7,359 bases of DNA, from positions 1-7,359 of the forward strand of contig JAEDDA010000035.1 in assembly GCA_016298185.1 (NCBI GenBank), in the 5' to 3' direction. Every line of letters starts with the position of its first letter. The first letter of the stretch is position 1. The DNA comes from Bacilli bacterium (GTDB lineage Bacteria; Bacillota_I; Bacilli_A; RFN20; CAG-826). A model generated the notes under the pieces. The model was not told where the DNA came from and did not search any database. It worked only from the letters and a program-made list of their open reading frames with translations. Made by a program: the position numbers and the translations under genes. Positions 1-6,462 of the stretch are shown piece after piece.

Positions 1-1061
1 TATTTATATGGATTAACGCTGATCGCGCCATCAGAACAGATAACTGTTGTGGTTCTTGATTTTGCTAACCAGTTAGAGCCTCTAACGATGTGTCTCCATT
101 CTTCCTTACTGCCTGCGTAATTAATACGAACAAGTCTTGGAGTATTGAAGAAACAGTTAGGTCCAATCTTCTTAACGGATTTTGGAAGTGTCACCACTTT
201 GAGTTTTAAACAGTTAGAGAATGCGCCAATACCGAGTTCATTAATGCCATCGCTAATTGTGGCGATTTCAAGATTTGTATTTCTGGCAAATGCATGACCA
301 CCGATTGAGGTAAGTCCTTCTGGTAATGTATTGCGTCTCACACCATCATTTCTTTCAAATGGATGTGGGGCTGGGATATCGACAATTTCGATATCTTCTT
401 GATAATATCTGCCTTTAATTGAGGTGAAATAGATAATGAGAATAATTAACCAAATTAATAATGCTGCGCCAGCTAAAATAAGTGGGAATAAGAATGTATG
501 TTTAATGCTAATTGCGCTACCTGTTAATTTACATGCTTCTTGGCAAGCAAACTTCAAATAAGCACCCATTCTCCATGCATCAACTAACATCATAACGTTA
601 GAAAACATAAAGAATCCAACCGTCACCACTAAGCCATGTGGGTTCTTAAGTCTACCTTTAATTAATAAAGAAATTGCATAGATAAACATAATGAAGCAGG
701 TAAGGACGGATAAACCATACCAAATACCAACAGCATAGATGTTTTCTCTAATGATGTACCATTTGAGTAAATTATTGCTGACCATATAGTTAACCCATCC
801 ATTATGGATGATTAAACTAGTTTGCCCATCTGGCATGTTAAACATGCACTTGAAGATGTTCCAAATATAAACAGTAACATTACCAGCCTCATAAGATGCA
901 ACTTCACTGTTATTAACAACATCAAAGAAATTAATGTTGAGCCATGGGAAGACCCAATAAAGCGCTGGGATGGCAATCGCAAAAATACAAAGAATGCCAA
1001 TAATGACGCCACCAGCGCTGTGGCGTTTAATGATTTTAACGTTAGATAGTAAATTATTCAT
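1..1061 (-). CDS. Four-helix membrane protein with C-terminal BspA-like leucine-rich repeat domain (3' end at window edge)
   Basis: From the ATG at 1061 the frame stays open for 353 codons to the window edge. The last two bases read TA, so the stop codon probably lies one base outside. Four hydrophobic segments are visible at about residues 18-38, 109-134, 144-162 and 190-213. A charged linker (about 214-245) leads to a BspA/LRR_5-type repeat domain (about 246-345), with repeats of the form LPEGLTSIGGHAF, ISDGINELGIGAFSNC and LPKSVKKIGPNCF. The domain ends in the cap typical of these proteins (INYAGSKEEW, then CSDGAI). Lys/Arg residues cluster before helix 1, between helices 2 and 3 (KGRLK) and after helix 4 (KGR), which predicts both termini and the repeat domain inside the cell. 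No good Shine-Dalgarno is present: AAGGGA lies 13 bases upstream. The gene follows the ASCH gene by 40 bases. Its function is unknown; a protein-interaction role for the repeats is inference. Confidence 0.85.
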   Translation of the reverse strand, partial: MNNLLSNVKIIKRHSAGGVIIGILCIFAIAIPALYWVFPWLNINFFDVVNNSEVASYEAGNVTVYIWNIFKCMFNMPDGQTSLIIHNGWVNYMVSNNLLKWYIIRENIYAVGIWYGLSVLTCFIMFIYAISLLIKGRLKNPHGLVVTVGFFMFSNVMMLVDAWRMGAYLKFACQEACKLTGSAISIKHTFLFPLILAGAALLIWLIILIIYFTSIKGRYYQEDIEIVDIPAPHPFERNDGVRRNTLPEGLTSIGGHAFARNTNLEIATISDGINELGIGAFSNCLKLKVVTLPKSVKKIGPNCFFNTPRLVRINYAGSKEEWRHIVRGSNWLAKSRTTTVICSDGAISVNPYK

Positions 1062-1088
1062 GTTTTTTATTCTATCCCTTAACTAAAT

Positions 1089-1109
1089 ATAAATAAATGA
1101 TTTATTTAT
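1089..1109. repeat. AT-only inverted repeat over the ASCH gene stop codon
   Basis: Two 10-base arms (ATAAATAAAT and its reverse complement) flank a single central base. The repeat covers the stop codon of the ASCH gene and lies just upstream of the membrane/LRR gene. It has no GC pairs and no following T-tract on the minus strand, so a terminator is unlikely. It might reduce read-through or be a by-product of AT richness. Confidence 0.45.
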
Positions 1110-1446
1110 CGATAACTTTGATTTCTATGGCAAGAACGCCATATTTTTCAATATTTTCTATTGAGTAGTATTTTAGCATATCTTTTGGATTTGCAAACTG
1201 ATTTGGAAGATATCCGAGTTTTGTTTTATCAAAACTATCGTATAGCGCCTTAAATGAAGGAAATTTATGTACACCAAGAACAACTGTTTTAAGTTTGTCT
1301 CCATTATTATTGGTGAATACGATAATATCGTCTTTACAAATTTTCTCTCTTCCTGGCTTATTTAGACGCATCTCAATAGTTTTACGCCCACTTAAAATAA
1401 GCGCAAAAGGTTCATCTTGAAGATGCATTTGATAAACTGTTGCCAT
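1102..1446 (-). CDS. ASCH-domain protein
   Basis: This small 114-residue protein is made almost entirely of one ASCH domain, a PUA-like fold associated with RNA or modified-nucleoside binding. Residues 14-28 (FALILSGRKTIEMRL) carry the GxKxxExR signature with Lys22, Glu25 and Arg27. They are followed by the usual KxxDxIxF stretch (residues 38-44) and a C-terminal YGVLAIEIKV strand. Some short ASCH proteins, such as E. coli YqfB, hydrolyse N4-acetylcytidine; whether this one is an enzyme cannot be told from the sequence. Its start codon lies one base after the stop codon of the Sel1 gene and has no Shine-Dalgarno, so translation is probably coupled to the upstream gene. Met7 (at 1428) is an alternative start, because many relatives begin near MHL. 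The protein is predicted to be cytoplasmic. Confidence 0.85.
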   Translation of the reverse strand: MATVYQMHLQDEPFALILSGRKTIEMRLNKPGREKICKDDIIVFTNNNGDKLKTVVLGVHKFPSFKALYDSFDKTKLGYLPNQFANPKDMLKYYSIENIEKYGVLAIEIKVIDK

Positions 1447-1447
1447 A

Positions 1448-2272
1448 TTAGATATTTTGAATCTGTAATTTGTTGATGGCTAAATCAAATCCACCTTCTG
1501 CGGATTTTTCTAACCAATATTTCGCTTTTTCTAAATCTTTTGTGACATAGATTCCATTTTCATAGTAGATGCTTAAGTTATACATCGCTTTTACATCACC
1601 TGCGTTTGCCCCTTGTTGATACCAATATAAAGCTTGTGATTGATCTTTCTTAACGCCTTCACCTTTTGAATAAAGGACACCGAGATAGTAATAGCAATTT
1701 ACTTCTCCTTCTTTGGCGCCAGCATAGAAATTATTGAACGCTTCTTCAAAGTTTTGTTCCGTGCCATATCCATAGTTAGCATAGATACCTAAGCGATGGT
1801 AAATATTTTTTTCACCTAACTCTAAGGCTTTTAAGTAAGCTTCTCTGGCTAACACATAATCTTGGTTACCACCGATGGCGTGTTCATAGAAGTATCCTAA
1901 TAATGCACATGCTTTACCACTACCTAATTCAGCAGCTTCTTTAACATAGTTAATTGCTTGTGGATATTGTTTGTTTTTGAAATAGTAAAGACCGATATTA
2001 TATTTCGCCTTGATATCTCCATGCATCGCCGCTAATTCATAATATTGTCTGGCCTTAACCATATCCTTATCACAACCAATACCTTTCTCGTAGTAGAATC
2101 CGAGTTTTCTTTCACCTTCTGGATATTGATAGAGGGTGCTTTTGTGGATGTATTTGAAAGCTTTGTCATAATCTTCCACGCTTCTATAGTGTTCAGCGAG
2201 TTTAATCATGGCTTTGACATCGCTCTGATCCGCTTTCATGATGAGAGCTTCTAGTTCTTGGTTTTCGAGCAT
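1448..2272 (-). CDS. Sel1-like tetratricopeptide repeat protein
   Basis: The 274-residue protein is built from about seven Sel1-like repeats, each a helix pair of roughly 33-37 residues. Typical units read A..LG.YYEKGIGCDKD..KA..YYELAA..GD (about 52-87) and YYYLGVLYSKGEGVKKD..QALYWYQQGA (about 193-222). The final repeat (about 229-265) holds YYENGIYVTKD. Between them lies a shorter TPR-like unit with YYFKNKQYPQA. Sel1 repeats form curved solenoids that bind partner proteins. There is no signal peptide, membrane segment or catalytic domain, so a cytoplasmic scaffold or adaptor role is likely, with the partner unknown. The start is well supported: GAGGTGA lies six bases before the ATG. The gene heads a unit with the ASCH gene (one-base gap) and the membrane/LRR gene. 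Confidence 0.92.
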   Translation of the reverse strand: MLENQELEALIMKADQSDVKAMIKLAEHYRSVEDYDKAFKYIHKSTLYQYPEGERKLGFYYEKGIGCDKDMVKARQYYELAAMHGDIKAKYNIGLYYFKNKQYPQAINYVKEAAELGSGKACALLGYFYEHAIGGNQDYVLAREAYLKALELGEKNIYHRLGIYANYGYGTEQNFEEAFNNFYAGAKEGEVNCYYYLGVLYSKGEGVKKDQSQALYWYQQGANAGDVKAMYNLSIYYENGIYVTKDLEKAKYWLEKSAEGGFDLAINKLQIQNI

Positions 2273-2278
2273 ATTAAA

Positions 2279-2321
2279 TCACCTCGAATTTAACATACCA
2301 TAAAAGTATGCAAGTTGTAAA
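2279..2321 (-). promoter_or_regulatory. Likely promoter and ribosome binding site of the Sel1 gene
   Basis: On the minus strand TTTACA (2321-2316) and TATGTT (2297-2292) are separated by 18 bases, and TGG immediately before TATGTT gives an extended -10. The start site would fall near 2285, leaving a leader of only about 13 bases that begins at the Shine-Dalgarno GAGGTGA (2285-2279). A CATAC/GTATG inverted repeat (2294-2310) overlaps the -10 and spacer and could be an operator. Confidence 0.5.
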
Positions 2322-2345
2322 TAAAAAAATTAATTAATTTTTTTA
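2322..2345. repeat. 24-bp perfect AT palindrome upstream of the Sel1 promoter
   Basis: Seven A residues, the octamer TTAATTAA and seven T residues form a perfect palindrome, extended by one T/A pair outside. It lies just upstream of the proposed -35. It could act as an UP-like AT element or a weak bidirectional hairpin, but composition alone could produce it. Confidence 0.5.
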
Positions 2346-2397
2346 ATATATAATATTTTAGGTATATTAAAATAAATAAAAGATAGATTCTGCCAAG

Positions 2398-2423
2398 AAA
2401 AAAGACGATTTTGCAATCGCCTT
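2398..2423 (-). terminator. Rho-independent terminator after the HAD phosphatase gene
   Basis: On the minus strand AAGGCGATT (2423-2415) pairs with AATCGTCTT (2410-2402) over nine base pairs, including one G-U, around a GCAA tetraloop. A run of six T residues (2403-2398) overlaps the stem end and continues it. The stem begins two bases after the HAD stop codon, so it ends that transcript before the Sel1 promoter. Confidence 0.85.
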
Positions 2424-2425
2424 AA

Positions 2426-3058
2426 TTATTTGAATAACTCATTTAAGTTTCGGATTCTTATATAATCATTAGAATCTGGGAACTCTTCGCTTCGATCTAT
2501 GAGTACTGCATCCACACCTGCGTTAATCGCACATAATGCGTCGTTCATTCCGTCTCCTACATACACCACATCTTCGAGTTTATAATTTTTCTTCGTCGCA
2601 GCAATAGCCACGAGAATTGGTTCAGGATGTGGTTTAAAATGTTTGTATTCTTGATTGCCTATATAGACATCAAATGTATCTAGAGGAATATTAAATACAT
2701 TAAGAACATCTTTCACATGTGTTGCTTTGTTAGATGTGACTATACCAGCGTGAATCTTATTGTCTTTAAGATATTTTAGAAATTCTAAAGATTCTTCATA
2801 AGGTTCATTAGCCTCTAATGATTTGGGAAAATCAAGCGCTGCATGAATATAATCAATAAATTCCTGCCATTTCGCTGAATCTCCATTCATTTTCTTATAG
2901 CTTTCTGAAAGAGGAATACGAGCAAATTCCACAGTGTCTTTAGGATTAAATTTCATTCCTATATGTTCATAACTCACAGAAAAAACGAATTCTAAAGCGG
3001 ACATTGTGTTTAGCAATGTTCCATCAAAATCAAAGAGGTAAAGTTTGTAGCGTTTCAT
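2426..3058 (-). CDS. HAD-superfamily hydrolase, phosphoglycolate phosphatase/PpaX-like
   Basis: The 210-residue protein has all four HAD motifs. Motif I is DFDGTLLNT, with the nucleophile Asp10 and the acid/base Asp12. Motif II is VTSNK, with Thr108/Ser109. Motif III is Lys142 in KPHPEP. Motif IV is GDGMND, with Asp169 and Asp173. Residues about 18-90 form the helical cap of subfamily IA. Length and motifs match the Gph/PpaX group, which hydrolyses small phosphomonoesters such as 2-phosphoglycolate, or pyrophosphate; the substrate cannot be assigned. Motif IV GDGMND is more like Cof-type enzymes than the usual GDTxxD. The ATG at 3058 is preferred, but an in-frame TTG at 3064 would add two residues. 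Neither has a Shine-Dalgarno. Terminators lie on both sides, so the gene appears to be transcribed alone from a promoter very close to its start. Confidence 0.9.
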   Translation of the reverse strand: MKRYKLYLFDFDGTLLNTMSALEFVFSVSYEHIGMKFNPKDTVEFARIPLSESYKKMNGDSAKWQEFIDYIHAALDFPKSLEANEPYEESLEFLKYLKDNKIHAGIVTSNKATHVKDVLNVFNIPLDTFDVYIGNQEYKHFKPHPEPILVAIAATKKNYKLEDVVYVGDGMNDALCAINAGVDAVLIDRSEEFPDSNDYIRIRNLNELFK

Positions 3059-3063
3059 AGTCA

Positions 3064-3069
3064 ATTATT
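3064..3069 (-). promoter_or_regulatory. Possible -10 box for a leaderless HAD transcript
   Basis: AATAAT matches TATAAT at five of six positions and ends five bases before the ATG at 3058, which would put the transcription start at or next to the start codon. No convincing -35 is seen 16-18 bases upstream. The proposal rests mainly on the absence of a Shine-Dalgarno and on the terminator immediately upstream. Confidence 0.3.
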
Positions 3070-3073
3070 AAAC

Positions 3074-3106
3074 AAAAATAGGTTATGAATATTCACACCT
3101 ACTTTT
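3074..3106 (-). terminator. Rho-independent terminator after the MscS gene
   Basis: On the minus strand the left arm AAAAGTAGGTGTGA (3106-3093) pairs with the right arm running from TCATA to CCTATTTTT over 14 base pairs, with two G-U pairs and one bulged A, around an ATAT loop. The right arm ends in five T residues and three more T residues follow a single G. It starts 24 bases after the mscS stop codon and ends 15 bases before the HAD ATG. The A-rich start and T-rich end could allow it to work in both directions, although no plus-strand gene needs it. Confidence 0.75.
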
Positions 3107-3130
3107 GTGTGTATATAAAGGAGGAACAAG

Positions 3131-4237
3131 TTATTTAACATCGTTCACTTGTTCAGTGTTACGAGATTCTTCTTGTTGCTTTTTAATTTCTTTTTGTGCT
3201 TTATTTTCTTCTTTTTCTTTATCAACCCATTCTGGATGATCCGCGGGATTTGGACCTTGGGTGATTGTGAGTTGTGGATATGGCACAGTGATTGCGTTTT
3301 CATTTAAGAAGATGTAGATATCGCGTTTTATATCTCTTGTAACTTGGAATCTATCTTCTTCTTTAACTTTAGCTATAACTCTTAAGATAACTGCAGAATC
3401 CGCCATATCTTCAACGCCTTTATAATATGGGCCTTCAACGATGCCGTTTACGCGTTTATGCATATCTTTTAGTCTTTGGACTAATAATGTTTCAGTTCTC
3501 GCTAAATTCTCCTCATAAGGAATAGAAACATCAACAATCGCTAATGATAAAGCGTTTGTTAAGTTCACTAATGTATGAATAGAACTATTAGAAATAACTT
3601 TGACGTTACCGCCTGTATCTTCGAGTTTTGTGGTTTTTAAGCCAATTTCAGTCACGGTACCACGGAAGTCATCAATGACAACGATGTCGCCAACTTCAAA
3701 AGCGTCATCTGCCACTAAGAAGATACCAGCGACGACGTCACTAATAAGTGTTTGGCAACCAAGACCAATAATAAGAGCGATAATACCAATACTTGCGATA
3801 ATGGCTTTCATTTGGCCAGGCATCCATTTTGTTAAGATAATAACAACACCAGCGATAATGACGCCCCATTTTAAGAATGAGAACACTAATGATAATGTTG
3901 TCGCAATCTTTTTGTTTTTAACTCTAAGAGTTCTACCAATGACGCTAAGCGCAGCTACTAATAACACCACAACAGCAATAGCTACAACAGTAAAGACAAG
4001 TGTTGAGTAGTTACGGCTGAACCAGTATCCCATAGCATCAAAACCATATAAGGTTTGATATTCAATTGGGTCTGTACCGGCAATTGGTTTTTGCATGACG
4101 AACAACTTCATGCTTGGATCTTGGAACATAACGTCCCAGAATAACACTAGAAGCACTGCAATTGCGCCTAGCGTCCACAAGATGATACTAATAATAAGAC
4201 TTTTAGTATTTTGTGGCTTTCTTTCTTCTTTTTTCAT
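3131..4237 (-). CDS. MscS-family small-conductance mechanosensitive channel
   Basis: The 368-residue membrane protein opens under membrane tension to release solutes in osmotic downshock. Transmembrane helices lie at about 14-33, 80-100 and 118-136. The pore-lining TM3 begins near 144 and runs into the family signature at about 158-186 (GLGCQTLISDVVAGIFLVAD, then FEVGDIVVI). The beta domain follows, with FRGTVTEIGLKTTKLED (191-207) and the NSSIH stretch (217-221). A mixed alpha/beta domain extends to about 325 and ends in VPYPQLTI. The last 40 residues are a charged Lys/Glu-rich tail, probably disordered. The TM1-TM2 loop is long, at about 45 residues. In the pore helix the common GLGAQ is GLGCQ, with Cys161. 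AGGAGGAA with nine-base spacing supports the start. The gene lies 25 bases after the large surface-protein gene and is the last of its unit. Confidence 0.95.
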   Translation of the reverse strand: MKKEERKPQNTKSLIISIILWTLGAIAVLLVLFWDVMFQDPSMKLFVMQKPIAGTDPIEYQTLYGFDAMGYWFSRNYSTLVFTVVAIAVVVLLVAALSVIGRTLRVKNKKIATTLSLVFSFLKWGVIIAGVVIILTKWMPGQMKAIIASIGIIALIIGLGCQTLISDVVAGIFLVADDAFEVGDIVVIDDFRGTVTEIGLKTTKLEDTGGNVKVISNSSIHTLVNLTNALSLAIVDVSIPYEENLARTETLLVQRLKDMHKRVNGIVEGPYYKGVEDMADSAVILRVIAKVKEEDRFQVTRDIKRDIYIFLNENAITVPYPQLTITQGPNPADHPEWVDKEKEENKAQKEIKKQQEESRNTEQVNDVK

Positions 4238-4262
4238 AATTCAGTTCCTCCTAAGTTTTGAA

Positions 4263-6425
4263 TTAAATAACAGTTCTTTGTATTTCTCCGAAGTTGATAG
4301 TTTCTTCAAATATTGTTTGGCCCCAAGTTGTATAACCAAGAACACCAACAATATAATTACCTGTTAATTCAGGAAATGTGACTGATTCCACAGTGCCAGT
4401 TGCTAAACCAGTAAAATAGGCTTCTCTTGGACTATCTGGGTCACCAAATGTGACAATGTTATAATTAAGGTCATAGATGGCCACTGCAAAGCTAGAGAAT
4501 CTTGTACCTTCATAGTGAACGATAATATTTAATGTATATCCATCACCTTTATCAACATATTCGAGCTCAACACAACCATTGATATAAGAGAAGGACACCA
4601 TTGATAAGTCTTCGTTGCCTGAAACCATCTCCACTTTTTCGATGCGGTTATATGGCTGGTTGTAGTTGCTTTGTGCATATAACACATAATTAATTGTTTC
4701 TTCGGATTGGGTGTATTGTTCCGCGCCAACTACTTCAAAGTATTTGTTATTATCGTTTTCTATTAGTTCTACTAAGTATGGTTCAAGTGGATATTCATAA
4801 CCATTAATTTCTAGTGAATAAGATTGAATATGATTACCTGGGTCATTCGCCTTAATAGCGATTACAAATTTAGAATCATTATGATATGTACTAACAACAT
4901 TAAAGCTTGCTATTTCAACACTCGGTTCTGCTTGAATAACATGGTCATTAATATAACTAAAGTCGATGGTTTGTTCTAATATTGTGATAGCAACACCACT
5001 TTCAGTGGTTGCAGGTCCTGAACTTTCATCTGTGTGTGTGGCATTCCATTCATCAACATCTTCTTGAAGATGTGATAATGCCATCACTTTGAAATCATAC
5101 TTCTGATAATCTCCGCCACCATTGAAATCGATATCAACTTCATAAGTAGTACCGACATCCATAAAGAATTGATCAGTAGTGCCTTTGTTATAAATGTAAG
5201 CGATATCACCACTTTCTTGGTTGGTCATACGTGTATCAAGTAATTCGTATGAACCTTCAGGTTGATTTGAGATGATATTAATTTCATAATATGTTTCCGC
5301 ATTAAATTCAGTGGAAACACGTCTAAGGAATATTTCGTTTTGTGTTGGAACATATTCTCCTCTTTCAATATTTTCAATATTGATTCTTTGAGAGAATAAT
5401 TTCACATCCATTTTTTCAGGTGCCCCTCCACCATCACTGGATTCACTTTCAACATAATGTGTTTCAATATATGCGGCGTCATCTGTGGTTGCTACCAAAG
5501 TGAAGTATGGTTCTACATCAACACCATCAAAACTAGACCAAGAAATTTTTTGTCTTTTAAATGGATTTTCGCTATCAAGCATCGCGTAACTTAAACATAC
5601 TGATTCTTGAGTTTCTAGATCCTCATTAGATATTTCGAGATGATAGTCATATAAATGGATACCTAATGTATCTTCATAATTCACTGTAGCGTAATAGATA
5701 TCATCGCCAAATGGATCAGTTTCTATCTCAAAAGAGATAGAGTTGTGTTGTCCACGTTTTGTGGACGCCTCAATTGGTTCACTTAAAATATATGTTTTTT
5801 CTAAATATAAGAAAGATGGTTGATAAACATTAATGGAATAATTAGTTTCTTCACTTAAACCTAAGAATTCACCACTTATCTCCCCGTAGTTACGAACTGG
5901 TATTTCTTTTGTCTCATCATAACTTTCGCATTGGAGTTCTACGACTAAATTACATTCCTTACCTGGTTCTGGGCTATAAGCTTCTTCTTGATTATCACCA
6001 ATGTTCAAAACAAAAGATATTGACGAATGTGTGGATATAACTTCACTAATCGCGCATATCTTTGGAAGTTCATCCACTAATTCTTTAGTTACTAAGTCAA
6101 TACCGACAACGGCAACTGCAGCGGTAGTCACTACGGCAGCAGTCGTACTAGCTATCATAGATACTTTACTTGTGGCTTGAGCAACTTTCTCAATATCCTT
6201 TTTATCAATTTCTTGTTTTTCTTCTTTTTGAGTATTTATTTTTGTTTCGTTAGAATTAATCTCTTTTCCATCCGCATAAGAATCATTAGTCCAAGTAATC
6301 TTATTCTCTTCTTTTTTAAATACAAAAGAATCACTAAAAGGAGAATTGTTCTCCTCCTTTTTAATGTTTAGCGATTCTTTAATTGAACCTTTTTGGTTGT
6401 AGTCTTCAAATTTGTTGTCTTTCAT
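4263..6425 (-). CDS. Large single-pass surface protein with fibronectin-III-like beta domains, function unknown
   Basis: This 720-residue protein has three parts. Residues 1-82 are charged, rich in Lys/Glu/Asn and probably disordered inside the cell. Residues about 88-110 form one Ala/Thr/Val-rich hydrophobic helix, probably the membrane anchor. The rest is acidic and rich in beta strands. It can be divided by eye into about five domains (126-221, 227-330, 347-451, 503-588, 607-712) with FN3-like features such as GLSEETNYSINVY. Short flexible linkers include SSDGGGAPE (329-337) and SSGPATTESG (468-477). The motif FSYIN occurs at both 489-493 and 612-616, at the junctions between later domains. 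There is no cleavable signal peptide, lipobox or sortase motif. The ATG lacks a Shine-Dalgarno, but an in-frame stop four codons upstream excludes an earlier ATG, GTG or TTG start. The gene sits between the lipoprotein and mscS genes in one unit. The FN3 assignment is by eye only. Confidence 0.85.
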   Translation of the reverse strand: MKDNKFEDYNQKGSIKESLNIKKEENNSPFSDSFVFKKEENKITWTNDSYADGKEINSNETKINTQKEEKQEIDKKDIEKVAQATSKVSMIASTTAAVVTTAAVAVVGIDLVTKELVDELPKICAISEVISTHSSISFVLNIGDNQEEAYSPEPGKECNLVVELQCESYDETKEIPVRNYGEISGEFLGLSEETNYSINVYQPSFLYLEKTYILSEPIEASTKRGQHNSISFEIETDPFGDDIYYATVNYEDTLGIHLYDYHLEISNEDLETQESVCLSYAMLDSENPFKRQKISWSSFDGVDVEPYFTLVATTDDAAYIETHYVESESSDGGGAPEKMDVKLFSQRINIENIERGEYVPTQNEIFLRRVSTEFNAETYYEINIISNQPEGSYELLDTRMTNQESGDIAYIYNKGTTDQFFMDVGTTYEVDIDFNGGGDYQKYDFKVMALSHLQEDVDEWNATHTDESSGPATTESGVAITILEQTIDFSYINDHVIQAEPSVEIASFNVVSTYHNDSKFVIAIKANDPGNHIQSYSLEINGYEYPLEPYLVELIENDNNKYFEVVGAEQYTQSEETINYVLYAQSNYNQPYNRIEKVEMVSGNEDLSMVSFSYINGCVELEYVDKGDGYTLNIIVHYEGTRFSSFAVAIYDLNYNIVTFGDPDSPREAYFTGLATGTVESVTFPELTGNYIVGVLGYTTWGQTIFEETINFGEIQRTVI

Positions 6426-6432
6426 AAGAGAA

Positions 6433-6447
6433 CACGCTTAATGCGTG
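6433..6447 (-). other. Small GC hairpin just before the large surface-protein gene
   Basis: CACGC and GCGTG form a five-base-pair stem around ATTAA, ending seven bases before the ATG at 6425 and occupying the place where a Shine-Dalgarno would sit. The bases that follow (TTCTCTT) are a poor T-tract. It may be a weak attenuator after the lipoprotein gene or a structure affecting initiation. Confidence 0.4.
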
Positions 6448-6462
6448 GAATAAGATAATTAA

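Noticed and set aside
822..1049. Plus-strand open frame within the membrane/LRR gene, and a minus-strand frame over the same stretch (812-1012)
   Set aside because: Both are shadows of the gene at 1-1061, which has four clear membrane helices and a recognisable repeat domain in its own frame.
2045..2254. Plus-strand frame opposite the Sel1 gene
   Set aside because: The Sel1 repeats and ribosome site support the minus-strand gene; this frame has no features of its own.
3600..4367. Two plus-strand open frames opposite mscS (3600-4010 and 4095-4367)
   Set aside because: They lie opposite a strongly conserved channel gene, have low-complexity Thr/Ile-rich translations and no ribosome site.
6336..6362. 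Plus-strand hairpin AGGAGAA-TTG-TTCTCCT followed by five T residues, looking like a terminator
   Set aside because: It lies inside a minus-strand coding region and no plus-strand gene precedes it.
6177..6371. Plus-strand Phe/Ile-rich frame opposite the surface-protein N-terminus
   Set aside because: It is the complement of a Lys/Glu/Asn-rich coding stretch, which naturally yields Phe/Leu/Ile codons.
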